NCBI GenBank assembly: GCA_028277395.1
Contig: JANQGJ010000010.1
Coordinates: 48,297 to 112,296 of the forward strand
Source of the DNA: Bacteroidales bacterium
GTDB lineage: Bacteria; Bacteroidota; Bacteroidia; Bacteroidales; F082
Length of the DNA: 64,000 bases
Reading direction: 5' to 3'
In this document: positions 31,401 through 39,605 of the stretch, piece after piece
Layout of the letters: each line of letters starts with the position of its first letter
Numbering within the stretch: position 1 is the first letter of the stretch
The notes under the pieces: model-generated
The model's database searches: none
What the model was told of the DNA's origin: nothing
What the model saw: the letters and a program-made list of their open reading frames with translations, nothing else
Program-made: the position numbers and the translations under genes

Positions 31401-31726
31401 TATTTCCTTATCAGTTTAAAAAGCTGAAAATGGGTACACTGATTGGTGTAAGATCCTGGGGTGGAGTTGTTGGAATACGCGGTTCCATGCCATTCATAGA
31501 TGGTGGTGATTTACGCAGACCGGAATTCGCTCCTTTCGACGAAAATGGAAATTGGGTTATCGAAGGCTATGGTGTTGATCCTGACATTGTTATTGACAAT
31601 GATCCAGCAAAAGAATATGCAGGTGAAGATCAGCAGTTAAACAAAGCTATAGAAGTTATACTTGAACAACTAAAGGATTACGATCCGTTACCTGAAATTC
31701 CGGATTATCCTGATAAAAGCAAATAA
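28466..31726 (+). CDS. Secreted tricorn-like S41 peptidase with PDZ domain
   Basis: After a signal peptide (to VAQ at 17-19) come two WD/TolB-like beta-propellers (about 20-330 and 340-535, with repeated SPDGK turns). An acidic/Lys linker (about 552-577, made of KKED repeats) follows. The C-terminal half holds a C1 domain, a PDZ domain and an S41 serine peptidase. The probable catalytic residues are Ser975 in YSASDGD and His752 in SVGHAYV, in the same order as the archaeal tricorn core. Such enzymes are proposed to degrade peptides in the periplasm of Bacteroidota. It has its own transcription unit ending at the terminator at 31908-31939. Confidence 0.88.
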   Translation: MKKLLFGLVLFFSATLVAQEDARLLRFPAIHGQKVVFTYAGDLYQVPLSGGIARKLTSDVNGYEMFARFSPDGKNIAFTGQYDGNTEVFLIPAEGGIPQRLTYTATLNRDDISDRMGPNNIVMAWRNNDDIVYRSRKQTFNSFKGQLFEVSKEGGLSEELPLPSGGWCSFSKDGKKMAYNRVFREFRTWKYYKGGMADNVWIYDFETKETVNITNNDNQNIFPMWHGDKIYFLSDRDRTMNLFEYDLNTKTTTKITNYTEYDIKFPSLGNESIIYENGGYLYNYNFASKQISKISVTINNDFATGRDELKDVSKMINSWAVSPDGKRVVFGARGDVFTIPAKSGITRNLTESSGVHDRNVEWSPKGKYISFISDRTGEDEIYIQNQNGKEEAIQLTSKSDTYKYNPIWSPDGKFLLWGDKNGKLNYINIDTKKVVEVDESESWEIRDYAWAPDSKWIAYTLPVSFTVNRIYIYNLETGETKPVTDEWYNSSQPSFDSNGKYLFFSSARDFNPIYSRTEWNHAYRDMNKIYFITLEKSTPSPFEPENDEVKIAEEDSGEKKEDKKEDKKEDAKSDDNEFTVKIDFDGIINRIIGLPVKAANYWSINAIDNTVYYNVFASGDKGVTFMMYNLKKQKETELGKIGSYIISADHKKMFVSMQGKYAVIDMPRGKIKPDHYIDVSNMKVMVNLKEEWEQIYNESWRQMRDFFYAPNMHGVDWPSIQKKYEVLLPYVNNRNDLNYIIGEMIGELSVGHAYVSGGDKPKPKRIKTGLLGAKISKDKSGYFQVDEILMGENWTKGARSPLSEVGVDVNEGDYILSVNGSSVKDVDDIYSLLVGTAGKQVILTVNSKPETEGSKDVIVIPTDDESGLYYYTWVMGNVEKVNKATDGQVGYIHIPDMGPGGLNEFVKHFYPQLNKKALIIDDRGNGGGNVSPMLIERLNRELTLYGMSRNNGVNTKPREMMRGPKVLLLDNYSASDGDLFPYQFKKLKMGTLIGVRSWGGVVGIRGSMPFIDGGDLRRPEFAPFDENGNWVIEGYGVDPDIVIDNDPAKEYAGEDQQLNKAIEVILEQLKDYDPLPEIPDYPDKSK

Positions 31727-31907
31727 GTGTCGATAGATTATAGGAATGGTAGTTAAAAATGAAATATGGGATAGGGGTGTTTTTGGGAGATGTAGTTAGT
31801 GAATAAACACACCCCTAGACCTGTATTTCAAGCTTGATTCATCATTACGACAATTAAAAAATACAGAAAACTGAAACCAAATTTTAATCAGTAATAATTT
31901 GTAGACC

Positions 31908-31939
31908 AAAGGCTTTCCTTTCAGGAGGGCCTTTTTTTT
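31908..31939 (+). terminator. Rho-independent terminator after the S41 peptidase gene
   Basis: AAAGGCTTTCC pairs with GGAGGGCCTTT over 11 bp (two G-U) around a TTTCA loop and runs into eight T. It lies 180 bp past the stop at 31726; the stretch between holds no gene I can see. Confidence 0.85.
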
Positions 31940-32014
31940 GATCCTAATCCCTCTAACCTAAAACAACTTTTGAGATGTTTCCACGTTATTCTGTCATTAC
32001 AATAGAACATCCTT

Positions 32015-32665
32015 ATGCTGATAGTTGCTAAACATACAATCATTAAAATTATTCTTCTGTTCCTAATATTGACACTTGAATCTTTTAATTATAAACACAT
32101 TATAAATGACAAGACTTCAAGCTATAACCATTATTATGACAGTCCTCATGGATTGATAATCGACTGGAACAAAAATGTTAAGCTTAAACAGTCGGATTTC
32201 AAGGCTAAAAGAAAGGCCACACCAGGATTTGCAGTTGCCACAACGGCCAGTGCTTTCGGATATAACCTGGTTAACGATAACGGAAATATTAGTGGTAGTA
32301 TTTATGTTAGGTTTTATTGCGACAGTTCATGGTGGAATCCTGATTACAAAAACAGTGATATCCTTGATGAAATACTTGAACATGAACAACTTCACTTTGA
32401 TATCTGTGAAGTGTACGGAAGAAAGTTATTCAAGGAGATGATAGCATTACATGAAGCTGGTAAGCTGAATGGAATCAATATTGATCGTATGCATGCCCGA
32501 CTTGACATGGAGTATTCTCAATATCAGGACAGATACGACAGGGAAACAAACCACAGTATAAACAGGCAGGAACAGGAAAAATGGAATAAAAAAGTAAAAA
32601 AAGAACTCAATTCTTTATCAAAATATACCGGGTACGCACAGTTTAACATGGATGAGATCAGGTAG
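32015..32665 (+). CDS. DUF922-like secreted protein with HExxH motif
   Basis: The 216-residue protein starts with a hydrophobic export segment (about 8-22). A domain beginning IDWNKNVKLKQSDFKAK carries the SAFGY and DSSWW strands and the helix EHEQLHFDICE, an HExxH zinc-site pattern with His123. This fits the DUF922 family of predicted Zn-dependent proteases. The C-terminal 60 residues form a charged helical region. No partner gene is evident; it sits alone between a terminator and the alpha/beta hydrolase gene. Confidence 0.6.
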   Translation: MLIVAKHTIIKIILLFLILTLESFNYKHIINDKTSSYNHYYDSPHGLIIDWNKNVKLKQSDFKAKRKATPGFAVATTASAFGYNLVNDNGNISGSIYVRFYCDSSWWNPDYKNSDILDEILEHEQLHFDICEVYGRKLFKEMIALHEAGKLNGINIDRMHARLDMEYSQYQDRYDRETNHSINRQEQEKWNKKVKKELNSLSKYTGYAQFNMDEIR

Positions 32666-32720
32666 TAGCCTGATATCGCTTTCAAAATCCGATTGTAGTA
32701 TTCCTATACCACAAAAAAAG

Positions 32721-32728
32721 TACCTTTG
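32721..32728 (+). promoter_or_regulatory. Probable -7 element of the hydrolase promoter
   Basis: TACCTTTG matches the Bacteroidota TAnnTTTG element and sits 21 bp before the ATG at 32750. No good TTTG box is found at the expected distance upstream. Confidence 0.4.
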
Positions 32729-32749
32729 TATAAATCAATAGTATAAACA

Positions 32750-33712
32750 ATGCAATGGGATAATATTTCCGGCTTTAACATCCATAAGCTAAAGCTGGGC
32801 TCTGATGATGAAGGTGCAGTTGAGGCAACTGTTATCCGGAAAAAGTCAGCTATAATATCTGACAAAGCAATTCTTTATATACATGGATTTGTTGATTACT
32901 TCTTTCAGGATCACTTATCTGACTGGGCGAATTCCATAGGATTTAATTTCTACGCAATAGACCTTCGAAAATACGGAAGATCAATATTGGATCATCAAAA
33001 GCCGAACATGACCCGAAACCTAAAGGATTATTATGAAGAAATTAAACTGACTATAGAAATAATCCGACAAGAGGATAAAAACAACAACCTCGTATTACTT
33101 GGACATTCAACAGGAGGGCTTATTTCATCGCTTTTTACACATGATTTCAGAGACGAGTCTCTGATTGATTTACTAATTTTAAACAGTCCGTTTTTCGATT
33201 TCAATAAACCAAAATTTTTTAAGAGGTCTGTATTACCGTTAGTAGCCAGACTTGGACTCAGGTTCCCATCCATACCATCACCGGAAGGATTAAAAGATGG
33301 ATATGTAAAAAGCATACACAAAGATTTCCATGGTGAATGGGATTTTGATTTTAAATTCAAACCGGTTAAAGGATACAAGATAAACTTTGGATGGATCTCG
33401 GCAATTTATTATGCACAAAAACGACTACAAAAAGGATTAAAGATAGAATGTCCGACAATGGTTATGTACTCCTCCAACAGTGTTACTCCCGGTAATTATA
33501 ATGAAAAAATGAAGTTGGCTGATGCAGTATTGAATGTTAAAGATATTAGTAGATTTGCCACTTCGATCGGAGAGAACGTAAAACTGCTTGAGATTACAAA
33601 TGGAGTACATGATTTAATACTTAGTGAGAAAGAAGTTCGTAATACCGTTTTTGAAGAAATGACCTCATTTATAAAACGAAATGAAATTCCGGAAATGAAT
33701 CATAGTTACTGA
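32750..33712 (+). CDS. Alpha/beta hydrolase, serine aminopeptidase/monoacylglycerol-lipase type
   Basis: The fold is shown by the oxyanion HGF motif (YIHGFVDYF), the nucleophile elbow GHSTGG (Ser120) and a late His (GVHDL near 286). These place the 320-residue protein in the S33/hydrolase_4 group, which includes lysophospholipases and monoacylglycerol lipases. No signal peptide is seen, so it is cytosolic. The substrate is not deducible. The downstream helicase gene starts 39 bp after it and could be co-transcribed. Confidence 0.8.
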   Translation: MQWDNISGFNIHKLKLGSDDEGAVEATVIRKKSAIISDKAILYIHGFVDYFFQDHLSDWANSIGFNFYAIDLRKYGRSILDHQKPNMTRNLKDYYEEIKLTIEIIRQEDKNNNLVLLGHSTGGLISSLFTHDFRDESLIDLLILNSPFFDFNKPKFFKRSVLPLVARLGLRFPSIPSPEGLKDGYVKSIHKDFHGEWDFDFKFKPVKGYKINFGWISAIYYAQKRLQKGLKIECPTMVMYSSNSVTPGNYNEKMKLADAVLNVKDISRFATSIGENVKLLEITNGVHDLILSEKEVRNTVFEEMTSFIKRNEIPEMNHSY

Positions 33713-33751
33713 CAACAGCATTTACATAATCTACTCCTATACAGTTATTTA

Positions 33752-34990
33752 ATGAAGTTTATAGACTACAGAATATCGGAAGATATCAAGAAAAGTTTGA
33801 ATGAGCATAGCTTCAAACGACCAACTGATATCCAATACAAAGCAATTCCATCAATACTGAAGGGTGAAGATGTACTTGCAATAGCGCAGACCGGAACAGG
33901 AAAGACAGCTGCATTTGCAATACCAATAATACATTTAGTAAACCAGCTAAAAGATAAAAGAGAAGCCCGTGGGATACAATGTATTGTTTTGGTCCCTACC
34001 CGTGAACTGGCTTTACAGATAACCGATGTATTTAATCAAATAGGAAAGTACACAAATGTGAGAACATTGACTGTATATGGAGGAGTTGATCAGGATCCAC
34101 AAATTCAAAGCCTGAATTCCGGAGTAGATATATTAATTGCAACACCGGGCAGGATGTTTGACCTTGTAAGTCAAAAACACATTTTACTTAACAAAGTAAA
34201 AACACTTATACTTGATGAAGCGGATCATATGCTTGACCTGGGCTTTATAAAAGATATCCATGACCTGCTCAGATTTTTACCAAAACGGCACCAAACATTG
34301 TTCTTTTCAGCAACTATTGATAAAAAAATCAAAAAAATAGCGTATTCTCTGGTTAAAAATCCAATAAGGATACAGATATCGCCAAAAGATCCTGTTGCAA
34401 GAAATATAGAACATTCTGTTGCATATATTGAAATGGACGACAAAAGATTTTTTCTTGAAAGAATTGTTAACAATAACCCTGATAGTAAAATACTTGTTTT
34501 TGTGCGAACAAAAGTAAGGGCTGAAAGAGTTCTAAAAGCCCTTGAAAGAGTTGGTATTAAATCTGCCACAATACATAGTAGCAAAGATCAGAGCGACAGA
34601 TTATCTGCACTTAATAACTTTCGCGAGGGTAAAAATAATATCCTGGTTGCCACTGATGTTAGCTCTCGGGGAATAGATATACCAAATGTTGATTTTGTTG
34701 TAAATTACGATCTTCCTGATCAGGCTGAAAATTATGTTCACAGGGTTGGAAGAACCGGAAGGGCATCAAAAAAAGGTCAGGCAATTTCATTTTGCAGCAA
34801 AGGTGAAATAAATATACTTCAGGAAATAGAAGGTTTCCTGAAAAAGAGAATTACAGTTCTGGAGATATCCAAAAACGAATATCTCCAAACCATTGAATTT
34901 TCAGGTGAATCTCATGCAGACTGGAAGTCTCTCCTAAAAAACGCAGAGCAATCTGAAAGAAAAAGAAAAAAGAAGAAGAAAAAGAATTAG
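33752..34990 (+). CDS. DEAD-box ATP-dependent RNA helicase (RhlE-like)
   Basis: The canonical motifs are in order: Q motif near KRPTDIQ, AQTGTGKT (about 43-50), PTRELA, LDEADHML (DEAD at 155-158), FFSATI, VATDVSSRGIDIPNVDFV and HRVGRTGRA. The 412-residue protein ends in a very Lys-rich tail (the last 11 residues are nearly all Lys/Arg), typical of RNA-binding extensions. The RhlE group works in rRNA maturation and mRNA decay; the exact paralog cannot be named. Confidence 0.9.
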   Translation: MKFIDYRISEDIKKSLNEHSFKRPTDIQYKAIPSILKGEDVLAIAQTGTGKTAAFAIPIIHLVNQLKDKREARGIQCIVLVPTRELALQITDVFNQIGKYTNVRTLTVYGGVDQDPQIQSLNSGVDILIATPGRMFDLVSQKHILLNKVKTLILDEADHMLDLGFIKDIHDLLRFLPKRHQTLFFSATIDKKIKKIAYSLVKNPIRIQISPKDPVARNIEHSVAYIEMDDKRFFLERIVNNNPDSKILVFVRTKVRAERVLKALERVGIKSATIHSSKDQSDRLSALNNFREGKNNILVATDVSSRGIDIPNVDFVVNYDLPDQAENYVHRVGRTGRASKKGQAISFCSKGEINILQEIEGFLKKRITVLEISKNEYLQTIEFSGESHADWKSLLKNAEQSERKRKKKKKKN

Positions 34991-35024
34991 CTACAAAAAA
35001 CACGTAATCACTATATCTTTTGTA

Positions 35025-35441
35025 CTATTCTTCAATTACAATTTCGTTAGTAACTTCAGCCGCTTTATTTAACATGGCATTTACACCACAGTAGCGCTCC
35101 TGTGATAAATTTACTGCTTTCTCGATTTTTGATAAAGGTAAATCTTTACCTCTGAAAGTATATACCAAATGAATTTTATGATAGTATTTAGGGTGCTCAT
35201 CGGTAAGCTCACCTGTTACTTCAACATTAAAATATTCAGGAAAAACTCTCATTTTGGCAAGTATTGAGACAACATCCATACCTGTACATCCTCCCAAAGA
35301 CACCAATGTTAAGGCTTTTGGACGAGGCCCCAAATTTTTACCTCCAACTTTTTCATCAGCATCCAGCTTTATTTTGAAATCATTAACTTCAGCTTCAAAT
35401 GCCATATCACCACTCCAGGCTACATTTACTTTGTTATTCAT
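35025..35441 (-). CDS. OsmC/Ohr-family peroxiredoxin-like protein
   Basis: The conserved region runs from MNNKVNVAWSG, so I start at 35441 (138 residues); an upstream extension to 35552 has no conserved character. The family's two redox cysteines appear as LGGCTGMDV and ERYCGVNAM, with PRPKALTLVSL between strand and helix. OsmC proteins reduce organic hydroperoxides in the cytosol; the YhfA-like subgroup, which this resembles, is less studied. A TATTTTTG box at 35465-35458 on the minus strand fits a -7 element. Confidence 0.85.
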   Translation of the reverse strand: MNNKVNVAWSGDMAFEAEVNDFKIKLDADEKVGGKNLGPRPKALTLVSLGGCTGMDVVSILAKMRVFPEYFNVEVTGELTDEHPKYYHKIHLVYTFRGKDLPLSKIEKAVNLSQERYCGVNAMLNKAAEVTNEIVIEE

Positions 35442-35509
35442 AGTTATAATTTTATTGCAAAAATATGATTTTATTGTTTCAAACGTTAATATACTATTAA
35501 TACAAAGCA

Positions 35510-35541
35510 CTTGGCAATAGGCTGTTTTTTGACTATTTTTG
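35510..35541 (+). promoter_or_regulatory. Probable promoter of the KamA-family gene
   Basis: CTTG at 35510-35513, 20 bp of spacing, then TATTTTTG at 35534-35541: one mismatch to the Bacteroidota TTTG-N20-TAnnTTTG form. The ATG at 35583 would lie about 35 nt past the start of transcription, which supports that start. Confidence 0.5.
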
Positions 35542-35582
35542 CAAAATGCCATTCTAAAATTAAAATCAATATATTTTTTTGC

Positions 35583-37772
35583 ATGAATATTATTAATACC
35601 AACGATAAACGTGGTTTGACTAACAGATCACTAAGAATAGTAAAATTAATACTTGATGAAAATCCTGTAATTAAAGAAGTAATTACAAAATCTGATTCTT
35701 TTGATGAGGCATTTGAGGAACTTAAATTAAGGATCAACGAATACCTTGATGAGAATCCTAACATAAACTACTATATTAAAAATAAAGGTGGTATAATCGA
35801 CAATCTCTCATGGAGAGACATGGCTGTTATCAGACTTTTAAATTACATCAAACATGAAGGTACAGAATATACAGATCCCAACAGGAATAACTCTCTAATA
35901 ATAAGCAGCCCCATAAAAAATCTTTTCAATGCTGTTAAATATGGTAAAGGAGAATCAAACAAAGATTTTTTCCTAGATATGCTGTATTTATTCAGACAGT
36001 TAAACGGGAAATTAAAACATAAACTTCCCTCTGAACAAAAAATTAAAACCTGGATGACAAAACATGCATCAGGCTTATCCGAATCGGTTATAAAAAACCG
36101 CATGGAGAACAAGGAGCGTATCTTAAGAATAATAATAGGTGAGATCAGTGCAGGAGAACACCAAAGCAAGCGATTCTACTTTGATGAGGGTATGACAGAA
36201 GAAGAGAAATACCAGCGTGCATTAAAATGGTGGGATGATTATTACTTCCACCTTCGGTTTGCTGTAAGATCACCGGAGAAGTTGAACAAAATGCTTGATT
36301 ATTCTTTGCGACCAACCAAGCTCAAAACACTCAATGATGCTTATGAAGCTGGAATACCGTTCTTTATTAATCCATATTACCTTTCATTAATTGATGTTAA
36401 AGTAACACTCGGTAAGACTGGTTTAGACAGAACACTTCGTGATTATATATTCCACAGTCGGGAGCTTGTAGAAGAATTTGGTAATATTGTAGCCTGGGAG
36501 AAGGAAGATATTGTTGAACCCGGAAAGCCAAATGCTGCAGGATGGATACTCCCTGAATTTCATAATATCCATCGTCGATATCCTGAAGTGGCAATTTTTG
36601 TGCCGGATACACGTGGAAGAGCATGTGGAGGTTTATGCGTTTCATGTCAAAGAATGTACGATTTCCAAAGCGGACATTTAAATTTTAACCTGGATAAACT
36701 CAAGCCAAAATTATCCTGGAAGAAAAAAATGAATATTCTTCTTAATTATTTTGAAGAAGATCCACAACTTAGGGATATATTAATTACAGGTGGAGATTCA
36801 TTTATGAATACCGATGAGTCGCTCAAACTTATACTTGACAGTATTTATAAGATGGCATTGAACAAGAAGAATGCTAACCTTGACAGGGAAAATGGTGAAA
36901 AATATGCCGAAATTACAAGGGTTCGTATGGGAACCAGGTTACCTGTGTATTTACCACAAAGGGTTACAAAGGATTTTGTAAAAATACTTTCCGAATTCAA
37001 AGAAAAGGCGGGTAAAATTGGAGTTAATCAGTTTGTTATTCAAATCCATGTTCAAAGTGCCATGGAGGTCACTCCTCTAATGAAAAGGGCTGTATCAAGA
37101 TTGCTTTCAGCAGGCTGGTTAGTTGTTAATCAGCTTGTATTTACTGCTGCTGCATCCCGTCGGGGACACACAAACAAGTTACGTAAAGTACTGAACGATA
37201 TTGGAGTAATATCCTACTACACATTCTCAGTGAAAGGATTTATGGAGAATTACCACAATTTTGCAACTAACGAAAGGTCTGCTCAGGAAAAAACAGAAGA
37301 AAAAGTTATCGGACGTACAGATCCCGAACTAATAAAGGAAATTTCACATCTCCATGATGATGTTGAGAATGTACAGAAAAAGATTGCTGAGTTAAGAAAA
37401 AAATACGACTTACCATTTCTTCCAACCGATCGAAACATGCTTAACTTACCGGGAATTGGCAAAAGCATGACCTACAACACAATAGGGATCACTAATGACG
37501 GCAGAAGAATTCTTGAATTTGATCATGACCACAGCAGAAATCATAGTCCGATCATAAATAAAATGGAAAAAGTTGTGATAATCGAATCAAAATCAATTGC
37601 CTCATATCTGAAACAAATGGAGGTAATGGGTGAAAATCCCGAAGATTATTCGACCATATGGGGATACTCACTGAGTAAAACCGAAAACAGGATGCCTGTA
37701 TTTAAATATTCTGAATATGATTATAAAAAAACTGAGGTAATGCTAAACTACCAGGAAGATGACGAAGAGTAA
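35583..37772 (+). CDS. Long KamA-family radical SAM protein (lysine 2,3-aminomutase-like)
   Basis: I start at the ATG at 35583 (MNIINTNDKRG), 729 residues; an upstream in-frame TTG adds an unlikely extension that overlaps the promoter. The radical SAM cluster motif is CGGLCVSC (Cys348, 352, 355). ITGGDSFMN and RMGTRLPVYLPQRV match aminomutase core segments. Near the end PGIGKS (Lys627) sits where aminomutases carry the PLP-binding PGGGGK lysine. True lysine 2,3-aminomutase is about 420 residues, so some 250 N-terminal residues are extra. No lysine-fermentation genes are nearby, and the substrate is therefore uncertain. Confidence 0.8.
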   Translation: MNIINTNDKRGLTNRSLRIVKLILDENPVIKEVITKSDSFDEAFEELKLRINEYLDENPNINYYIKNKGGIIDNLSWRDMAVIRLLNYIKHEGTEYTDPNRNNSLIISSPIKNLFNAVKYGKGESNKDFFLDMLYLFRQLNGKLKHKLPSEQKIKTWMTKHASGLSESVIKNRMENKERILRIIIGEISAGEHQSKRFYFDEGMTEEEKYQRALKWWDDYYFHLRFAVRSPEKLNKMLDYSLRPTKLKTLNDAYEAGIPFFINPYYLSLIDVKVTLGKTGLDRTLRDYIFHSRELVEEFGNIVAWEKEDIVEPGKPNAAGWILPEFHNIHRRYPEVAIFVPDTRGRACGGLCVSCQRMYDFQSGHLNFNLDKLKPKLSWKKKMNILLNYFEEDPQLRDILITGGDSFMNTDESLKLILDSIYKMALNKKNANLDRENGEKYAEITRVRMGTRLPVYLPQRVTKDFVKILSEFKEKAGKIGVNQFVIQIHVQSAMEVTPLMKRAVSRLLSAGWLVVNQLVFTAAASRRGHTNKLRKVLNDIGVISYYTFSVKGFMENYHNFATNERSAQEKTEEKVIGRTDPELIKEISHLHDDVENVQKKIAELRKKYDLPFLPTDRNMLNLPGIGKSMTYNTIGITNDGRRILEFDHDHSRNHSPIINKMEKVVIIESKSIASYLKQMEVMGENPEDYSTIWGYSLSKTENRMPVFKYSEYDYKKTEVMLNYQEDDEE

Positions 37773-37777
37773 CCATA

Positions 37778-38257
37778 TTATTCTTTTTCAAAAAATTCCT
37801 CAAAATCAGGATAATTAAACTCATTTTTCGCTACTTCAGGTGAAAACGTAAAATAGGTTATTTCACCTTTAGCACATAAAATACCTGAAGGATCGAATAA
37901 TTCCACAAAAATGTCAACCAGGTTCCTTCTTTTTTGGAGAAATGACGCCCTAAGTAGAAGTTCACCTTCAAGTATTGTTACAGGTTTAATATATCTGACA
38001 TTTAAATTTGAAGTAACTCCTGCCGTTTTAAGTTTCACCTGAACAAACCAGGAGCCAATCTCATCCATAAGAGTTGCCTGGATTCCACCATGTAGAACAT
38101 TGTGGTAACCCTGCAGAAAGTTTGATGGCTGCCAGTTGCATATAACATGATCACCATCTTCAAAAAATTCCATTTTTAATCCATGAGCATTTTCGGGAGA
38201 ACATCCGAAACAATTGTATCCCTCATATTTTGGATATGGGTTTAATATCTTTTTCAT
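37778..38257 (-). CDS. PaaI-type hotdog-fold thioesterase
   Basis: The 159-residue protein has the hotdog signature: LHGGIQATLMDEIGSW with the conserved Gly-Gly and the acidic residue of the central helix, then SNLNVRYIKPV. The N-terminal NCFGCSPENAHGLKM segment is common in this subgroup. It probably hydrolyses acyl-CoA thioesters in the cytosol. The start overlaps the stop of the MORN-repeat gene by 4 bp, so the two are coupled, and the stop is 5 bp from the convergent KamA stop. Confidence 0.82.
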   Translation of the reverse strand: MKKILNPYPKYEGYNCFGCSPENAHGLKMEFFEDGDHVICNWQPSNFLQGYHNVLHGGIQATLMDEIGSWFVQVKLKTAGVTSNLNVRYIKPVTILEGELLLRASFLQKRRNLVDIFVELFDPSGILCAKGEITYFTFSPEVAKNEFNYPDFEEFFEKE

Positions 38258-38994
38258 TTAACCAGCTCGCCATTTTTGTATTTCTCGGTTTCGGTCAACA
38301 CACCCTCTTCATTATATATTAGCCACTTACCGCTCTTTTGACCATTCTTGTAACCTCCGGTCTTCTTTAATACTCCATTTTCAAAATATTCTTTATAATC
38401 ACCAACGTTCACACCATTCTCATACACCTGAACAGTTCTTAAAGTATCATTACTGTAGTATGTCTTTTGTTCGCCATGAAAATCACCATCCTTATAGTTG
38501 TATTCAGCCACAAGTTTTGACTCCGTGTTAAACCACTTAGCCAATCCGTTTTTATGACCTTTTGAGTAGTGGCTTTCCTCCTGAACTGCACCTCTGTCGT
38601 AATAAACGATTCTTTTTCCTTCAAGTTGTCCGTGACTGTATTCTTCAACAAGTTGTACCTTTCCACCCGTTCTGAACTTCATATACTTACCGTCAAGGCT
38701 GTCATTTTTGTACTCAGCCTGCTCTTCGATATAACCTCGTTTACTAAGTTTTAAATAAACACCGTTCTTTAAACCATTACGATATTTCTCAATAGTATGA
38801 ATCTGGCCCGAACTAAAATACGTAATCCAGTTACCAACTTTTAATCCGTTTTTATAATATCCTGACACTGATGTATTCCTCTGCTTCTCAAAAAAAGGGC
38901 CATCAATAATTGAATCAGTATTTTCAGAATCTGCCTGAGAATAGGATAACAGACCGGTTATCATTATAAGAGAGACGAAAAAATATCTTTTCAT
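38254..38994 (-). CDS. Exported MORN-variant (YwqK-type) repeat protein
   Basis: After a signal peptide (to SYSQA, about residue 20) the 246-residue protein is built of about eight repeats of roughly 23 residues with the pattern YxNGxxxGxWxxY (for example YYKNGLKVGNWITYF and YKNGQKSGKWLIYNEEG). This is the YwqK/MORN_2 type that databases often label a toxin-antitoxin antitoxin, a label I would not trust here because no toxin gene is adjacent and the protein is exported. Function is unknown. Confidence 0.78.
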   Translation of the reverse strand: MKRYFFVSLIMITGLLSYSQADSENTDSIIDGPFFEKQRNTSVSGYYKNGLKVGNWITYFSSGQIHTIEKYRNGLKNGVYLKLSKRGYIEEQAEYKNDSLDGKYMKFRTGGKVQLVEEYSHGQLEGKRIVYYDRGAVQEESHYSKGHKNGLAKWFNTESKLVAEYNYKDGDFHGEQKTYYSNDTLRTVQVYENGVNVGDYKEYFENGVLKKTGGYKNGQKSGKWLIYNEEGVLTETEKYKNGELVK

Positions 38995-39016
38995 TTTTAT
39001 TTGTTTTGATACAATG

Positions 39017-39024
39017 CAAAGATA
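39017..39024 (-). promoter_or_regulatory. Probable -7 element for the MORN-protein/thioesterase pair
   Basis: The minus strand reads TATCTTTG at 39024-39017, matching TAnnTTTG, about 22 bp before the ATG at 38994. No clear TTTG box lies upstream. Confidence 0.4.
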
Positions 39025-39146
39025 TTGGAATCGCAGGTAAATAACAATTAATATATTAGTTAGGTAATAACCTATTTTCCCTGGTATAATATAATAACAC
39101 AGGTCGTTAACATTTAACAGTATAAGGATATGATCAACAATTGGAA

Positions 39147-39191
39147 TAAAAAAAGACCAGACCGGACATTGGGGATTAGTCCGATCTGATC
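39147..39191 (-). terminator. Strong Rho-independent terminator (minus strand)
   Basis: On the minus strand GATCAGATCGGAC pairs with GTCCGGTCTGGTC over 13 bp (two G-U pairs) around an 11-nt loop and is followed by seven T. It is about 415 bp past the rimO stop, the nearest upstream gene on that strand. Confidence 0.85.
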
Positions 39192-39605
39192 AACCAAAAC
39201 CATTTTATGGATTACAAATTGCCCGCCATTTATGTTATAATAACCTGCTATAAAGATTAAAACGAGCAGAGAGCATAATCACGTTCTTATTATTTGCAAT
39301 TTACGTGCCATCAATTACACCAAACTGTTAATCATATAGTTACATAATAATGGTACTCCCCGGATAATATCGACTAACCGATATCATAGATTATAATAGC
39401 AATAATAATTGATAACTATCCGATTTCGTAGATTGTCAGGCCGGTAAACTGTATGATGTTAAAATGATATGGGATTTAGACCTGCTATGAAGACGAGGAT
39501 AGCAATTTTATTGCTTTGATACAAAGCATAATACTTTAAGTGAACAGGAACAAGGATATCAGGACTAATGATTTTCAATTCCCTGAAACAGGGATGATAG
39601 TCTGA

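Larger units (their letters stand above)
38995..39605. other. 611-bp intergenic region with one strong terminator
   Basis: No open frame with coding character is visible. It holds the MORN-gene -7 box near 39020, a strong minus-strand terminator at 39147-39191, and about 410 bp between that terminator and the rimO stop. Two copies of an imperfect 15-bp direct repeat (CCGATATCATAGATT at 39378 and CCGATTTCGTAGATT at 39420) lie in the latter part. A long rimO 3' UTR or an unannotated small RNA is possible. Confidence 0.6.

Noticed and set aside
38254..38994. Antitoxin label for the YwqK-type protein
   Set aside because: It has a signal peptide and MORN-like repeats and no toxin gene next to it; the neighbour is a thioesterase.
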